This document shows positions 59,701 through 64,000 of a stretch of DNA of 64,000 nucleotides, one piece after another. Each line of letters opens with the position of its first letter. Position 1 is the first letter of the stretch. The translations under genes were made by a program, and so were the position numbers. Source of the stretch: Agapanthus africanus (taxonomy: Eukaryota; Streptophyta; Magnoliopsida; Asparagales; Amaryllidaceae); the NCBI GenBank assembly GCA_030015575.1, contig JASDDO010000006.1, positions 322,200,361 through 322,264,360 on the forward strand, written 5' to 3'. The notes below the pieces were generated by a model. The model saw only the letters and a list, made by a program, of their open reading frames with translations. It had not been told where the DNA came from and made no database searches.

Positions 59701-60128
59701 TCCAGCCAGGAGGTCATGTATTCTTGAAGATATCTCCGAACCGTGGAGTGATCCGATTTGGAAGACGGGGTAAATTGAGTCCGAGATATATTAGACCGTT
59801 CGACATACTCGAACGAGTCGGTGAAGTGTCATACCGCTTAGCGCTTCCACCCTCATTGGAAGGAGTGCATAACGTGTTCCACATATCCCAACTCAGGAAG
59901 TATGTGAGTGACCCCAGCCATGTTCTTGATCATTCCGAGCTCACTATACAGCCTGACTTGTCTTGTGAGCAACAGCCTGTGGAGATCCTGAACAGGAAAG
60001 TGAAGACACTTTGGAACAAGGAAGTTAACTTGGTCCGGGTAATGTGGAGGAAAGACACTCCAGGAGAATCCACTTGGGAAAGGGAAGATGAAATGCGTGC
60101 AAGATATCCTCACCTCTTTGTAAACTAG
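56720..60128 (+). pseudogene. A2 pol, unit 1 (Ty3/gypsy Tekay type)
   Basis: Protease motif FDTGASH near 56750-56770; reverse transcriptase with [25 protein letters not shown] and the catalytic FIDD ([10 protein letters not shown]); RNase H beginning [13 protein letters not shown]; integrase with its zinc region, MDFVTALPRS and the SDRDTRF core; then a GPY/F-like part (VSYRLALPPSL, HISQLRKY) and a C-terminal tail ending TWEREDEMRARYPHLF, which resembles the chromodomain tail of Tekay chromoviruses. The order RT-RNase H-integrase is that of Ty3/gypsy. About two or three breaks, plus an intron-like stretch. Integrase would target the DNA copy to chromatin. Confidence 0.85.
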
Positions 60129-60170
60129 TCCTCGAATAAAAGTTGTAAATTTCGAGGACGAAATTTTTGT

Positions 60171-60183
60171 AAGGAGGGTAGAT
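60171..60183 (+). other. A2 polypurine tract
   Basis: AAGGAGGGTAGAT before the central LTR, preceded by TTCGAGGACGAAATTT, a context typical of Del/Tekay elements. Confidence 0.85.
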
Positions 60184-60299
60184 TGTAACAACTCCAATTT
60201 TTGTATACATAAAATTCATTTAAATTTGAAGTATACTTGGGGTATTTAATGTTGCTGTTACCACTTTAAGTATTTATTTTCCCACAATAATTACAAGAA

Positions 60300-60365
60300 G
60301 GAGCTTGTAGCTCATTGGTAACACCTTGCATTGCTGAACCAAGCCACCAGAGTTCAAATCCCATA
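60300..60365 (+). other. tRNA-like unit in A2 LTR 2
   Basis: A-box match TAGCTCATTGG at 60308-60318 and B-box match AGTTCAAATCC at 60351-60361, the best-preserved of the three copies, followed by T-rich sequence. Confidence 0.52.
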
Positions 60366-60795
60366 CCCCACATTATTTTTTATAATGATTTTTTTTAGAA
60401 CCTTTAGAATACCAAGAGTTTACACGTGCATATCTTACAAAAACCCCCACTAGACCCAAAGATGTAACACTTGCAGGAGTTAGATGAACCGTCGGGGGGC
60501 GGGGGATCCTGGCCGCCGGACTCGGCCGGGAATCGGCCAACTCGGCCTCGACTCGGCCGACTCAGTGCTCCGACCGAGTCACGGCCGAGTCACCACCGAG
60601 TCGGCCGATTCCGGCGACGGCCCAAACATGAAAGTTGTGTCTTTTCATATTCCCTATGCACCTGCAAAATTTCAGCCTCAGACCACTTCCAGAGCTCTTT
60701 AAAAGCCCTAATTACTCCACTTTTAATACATTTTTATTACATTATATCACATTTTTATTTTCAACTTTTCATCTACCCTAACCCTAGCCTAACCC

Positions 60796-60803
60796 TATAA
60801 ATA
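60796..60803 (+). promoter_or_regulatory. TATA box of A2 LTR 2
   Basis: TATAAATA in the same setting as in LTR 1. It would drive the second internal unit. Confidence 0.65.
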
Positions 60804-63305
60804 TCAACCCTACACACTACCCTCTCACCCCCAAAATCCTAAGCTCACTCTCTCAAAATTTTCCAAGAAGTGTGTGCTTTGAAAACAAGTTCGCGGCGAA
60901 GCTCCGACGAAATTCCGGCGGGAATTCCGGCGACGTTTTTTAGAAACAACCGGCGACGAAGCAACGCCTCGGCAACTCCTTTAGTTCCCCTACACTCCTT
61001 AGTATAGATCGAAACCCGTAAATCCCATTCTATCCCCCTTTCTATTTCTCTAGAATACGAAATTACGAAACCCGACGGAATCGGAACAAATCCGATTTCC
61101 AACTCGGCCTTCTATAAAATTTCATCTCTAATCAATTCAATCATGCTTAAACATTTTATTGTTGACTATTAAACATTCAACGAATAATTTGAACAAGTTT
61201 TCTCACATGAAACGATAACCTTTCCAATTCATCGTATTTTTCACCTTAATACTATCATGTTTCGATTTCACATTTAACCCCTAAACTTTGCTATACATTT
61301 AAAGTAGAGCACGAGGTAATGACCTACCTCCACACACACGCAAATACAAACCTAAACGAAATCATCAAGAACTTAGAATACGATAAAACAAAACTTTCAT
61401 TTAAATACCATACTCTTAATAAAATCATTCTTAAAAGTTTTAGATTTGATACGCTTTTAAATAAATACCTCTCATTAGGAAATACGATAAGTTGTGGACA
61501 TCGATCGTTTATCTAAACCTAATTTTGTGGTGTCTAGGCTAGGCAAGTGAGCTTAGGTAACTTTAAAAGGCCCGTCTCACGATTCGTGAGTGGATCCCTC
61601 CTTCCTCACTTGTACTTACCTGGCCACAATTGGCGGTGAAGATGCGATTTGAGGCTTCTAACGACTTGTCGTTTAGACCATTTAGAATAGGCTAGTTGGC
61701 TTAGGAAACCCTAGAATCTAAAATACGGAAAATTTACACATTTGCAAATAAACACCCTTTACTTTATAAAACCGTTTTCTAAAGGATTAGTATTTTACAA
61801 TCTTTGCAAAGTGCCGCTACAACCCACCTTTAGGGAACCCGTTAGGGATAGTACGGTTTATCGTGCACCCTCAGGTTTAGTAGTGCGAGATTCAGACCTC
61901 CGCAAGGAGCATTCGGTCTCGAAAGGTTTAAAATACGGCATCTTAAGAAAATGAGATTTTTGGAATATAAAATATTTATTAAAATTACTTTTGTATAAAC
62001 ATATGTATATTTATCATTTAAATATCTATTTTATTATAATATAAAATTTTCCACCTTTTTCTAAAAATCACAAGAATATATTTTACACTAAAATACCATG
62101 AATTTCCAATAAATCAATATTACTGATAAATACCCTTATTTATAAAACTAGGATATTTTCACTAGAAATGTCACAATATAAAATCCACCCTTATTACAAC
62201 TCTAAAGACGAACAATAAATACTTGAGGCGTATTTTGAAAAGTATATAAAAGTATTTTTACATAAAACCTCCTCAAGTTTTATAAATTACCCTAAAGATC
62301 CTAGCAATTATAAGACTTTGATTCACATCCCTGATTGTCTGACTTGGGTTTGAGTCTGATTAATCTGACTTGAATATGATTCAAGTCAATCTATAATCTA
62401 CAAGATTCCAATTTAATATGAACAAATGAATCCATGAATACAATTATCAATTTATACACTTGACTGAACCGAACCATAGATATATATTCCTTTTACATGA
62501 TTCTCAGTATTCCATTTACATGACTCTACGGTTATAACCGTTTCCTGATATCATGGTTTCGGTCAATCAGTCAATCACACATACAATCAATACAATTTTA
62601 CAAGATAACAATACAAACAAGATATCGCGGGGTTTAAGTGGTAGATTGGTACGGAAGGTGTTAAAGGTGGCACGAGGTGGTCAGATTTAATACACCTAAC
62701 ATGAATCCAGTTGCTGTTGTACCGTGGCATAAATGGTTCTTTGTACTATACGTGCCCCTAGTCTCTGACATACAGAGACTCCCCTCGTATATACTGGCAT
62801 CCTTCTGTACCAAGCTACAAACAACAGCGTTTACATAACATTACAACAATAGTATACACTTTAAAATATATCTTCTTATCCTGTCTTTTCTGCCTTCCTC
62901 TTACCTTTGGGACTTACCGAGCGACCTGTTCGCTGATGACATTCTGTTTCTTTCTTTTTTGAATGTTGTCAGGTGATTTGGACCCGGCGGAGATCAAGCC
63001 ATCTCAAGAAGACTTGGAGCAGTTTGCCGAAGACCCTGCACTTTATTTTTATTGTACACTTTTCCTTTCTGTATTTTCATTTCATGTTATGCCACTGTTT
63101 AGGCATCTTTTTATTTCAGTTGTATTTCCTTTCATGTATTGTACAAAGAATGTTAATAAATAAAAGTTGCTGTTCTTTTTATTTCTTGTCTCTTGTATAT
63201 TTATTTTATATTGCTTAGATACGCTTAGCGTATGTACTTCTGAGTATATACGTAGCGGACCTCATCGCGTCTCCTTCGCCGTACACTGGGAAGCGGGGCG
63301 TGACA

Positions 63306-63516
63306 GGTTTTGTTGGTGGCCCATGCAGGTCAGAGCTGTATGAATCCCTATCATGCAGTTCAGTTCTGCGTGAACAACCTAAGCAATATAACACAAGAAC
63401 CAGCAACTAAAACATTCTTTACAATTCATGTTCTTGAATCTTTCAATTTCATATGCCTTGAATCTTATCATTTCATGTACTTGAATCTGTCCTAACCTAA
63501 ATTTTTCTTCAGGGTT
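63306..63516 (+). other. A2 leader, unit 2
   Basis: Close copy of 55175-55384, from the shared LTR to the second gag start. Confidence 0.7.
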
Positions 63517-64000
63517 ATGGATTCTCCGAACAACACCAGCACCAACGTCAACAACACACCTCCAGCACTACCTCTCACACCAGCTGTTCCCGCGCCACCT
63601 ACCGAGCAAACAGTGCTACCTGAGGCGATCCGCAGCCTTCTCGAGGGACAGCAACAACTCCTGAACCGTCCCGAGACTGATGCTCCTGGAGTAAAGCAAT
63701 TCAGGGTTTTACATCCGAAACAGTTCTCAGGAAAGGGGAGCCCACTGGAAGCTGAGGAATGGGCTCAAAGTATCGAGGATGATCTGGCCGCAGCACAAGT
63801 GTCAGACATAGCTTGGGTCCGTTTGGCGAAACTACAGCTCACGGATAATGCTCGCAACTAGTGGAAGGCGGAAGAAAGCCGTCTTGCACAGCCTATTGAA
63901 TGGAAGACTTTTCGCGAGAAGTTCGACGCAAAATACTTCCCTGTGACTGCCAGGTTTGCCATGGAACAGCAGTTCATTCATCTACAACAAGGATCGATGT
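63517..64000 (+). pseudogene. A2 gag, unit 2 (cut by window end)
   Basis: Starts MDSPNNTSTNVNNTPP and follows unit 1 gag with few changes through the capsid region to the window end. It looks broken at least once in the part visible. Its presence shows that A2 continues as a tandem array. Confidence 0.82.

Larger units (their letters stand above)
60184..63305 (+). repeat. A2 LTR 2 (shared)
   Basis: 3122 bp, TGTAACAACTCC to GCGTGACA, with the same internal features as LTR 1: tRNA-like unit at 60300-60365, ACTCGGCC cluster at 60519-60610, TATAAATA at 60796-60803. It is followed by another leader and gag rather than by target DNA. Confidence 0.9.
52069..64000 (+). mobile_element. A2: Ty3/gypsy Tekay-type tandem array
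   Basis: LTR (52069-55174), gag-pol (55385-60128), LTR (60184-63305) and then a second gag, running off the window. The central LTR has a polypurine tract on its left and a leader plus gag on its right, so it is shared by two internal regions. LTRs differ by about 3 percent by eye. The first unit is almost whole, with about two or three breaks besides intron-like stretches. Tekay (Del) assignment rests on the RT and integrase sequence, a C-terminal tail resembling a chromodomain, and the ACGAAATTTTTGTAAGG context before the LTR. Left flank ATCGT (52064-52068). Confidence 0.85.

Overview
The window is a block of nested LTR retrotransposons from a plant nuclear genome, very probably a flowering plant with a large, repeat-rich genome. 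I see no host gene, rRNA gene, true tRNA gene, CRISPR array or bacterial feature. The plant call rests on Ty3/gypsy elements of Tekay (Del) chromovirus type with LTRs of about 3 kb, and on Ty1/copia elements with LTRs of about 2.1-2.2 kb and a primer site matching plant initiator-Met tRNA (TGGTATCAGAGCC). I cannot name the species. Element names below (A1, A2, B to H) are mine.

Layout. 1-14555: gypsy element A1, cut off by the window start. It has only a gag remnant between its LTRs, and its right LTR is split by copia element B (4485-12400, flanked by the 5-bp duplication ACTCC). 14556-20741: old copia remnant E. 20742-22622: copia remnant F on the minus strand. 22623-23551 and 23552-24632: LTR fragments G and H. 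24633-52068: copia tandem array C (LTR, internal, LTR, internal, LTR). Its first internal copy holds the young copia element D (31618-42179, duplication ATCCA), and its last LTR is cut by gypsy array A2. 52069-64000: A2 (LTR, gag-pol, LTR, second gag), running off the window end.

The insertions form a Russian doll up to five levels deep: F holds G, G holds H, H holds C, C holds D and A2; on the other side F appears to hold E, E holds A1 and A1 holds B. Divergences counted by eye agree with this order: D LTRs about 1 percent, B about 1.8, the two C internal copies about 1.9, A2 LTRs about 3, A1 LTRs about 5. At the commonly used 1.3e-8 substitutions per site per year these give roughly 0.4, 0.7, 0.7, 1 and 2 million years.

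What stands out: the middle C LTR is a mosaic of the two outer ones, a record of unequal crossing-over; three spaced palindromic TTGAC/GTCAA motifs recur in the leaders of three copia families; a GC-rich palindrome sits about 200 bases after the primer site in all three; a noncoding leader block of about 130 bp is nearly identical between otherwise diverged B and D; and the Tekay LTRs carry a tRNA-like unit with Pol III A- and B-box matches. Only D keeps a long uninterrupted pol frame.
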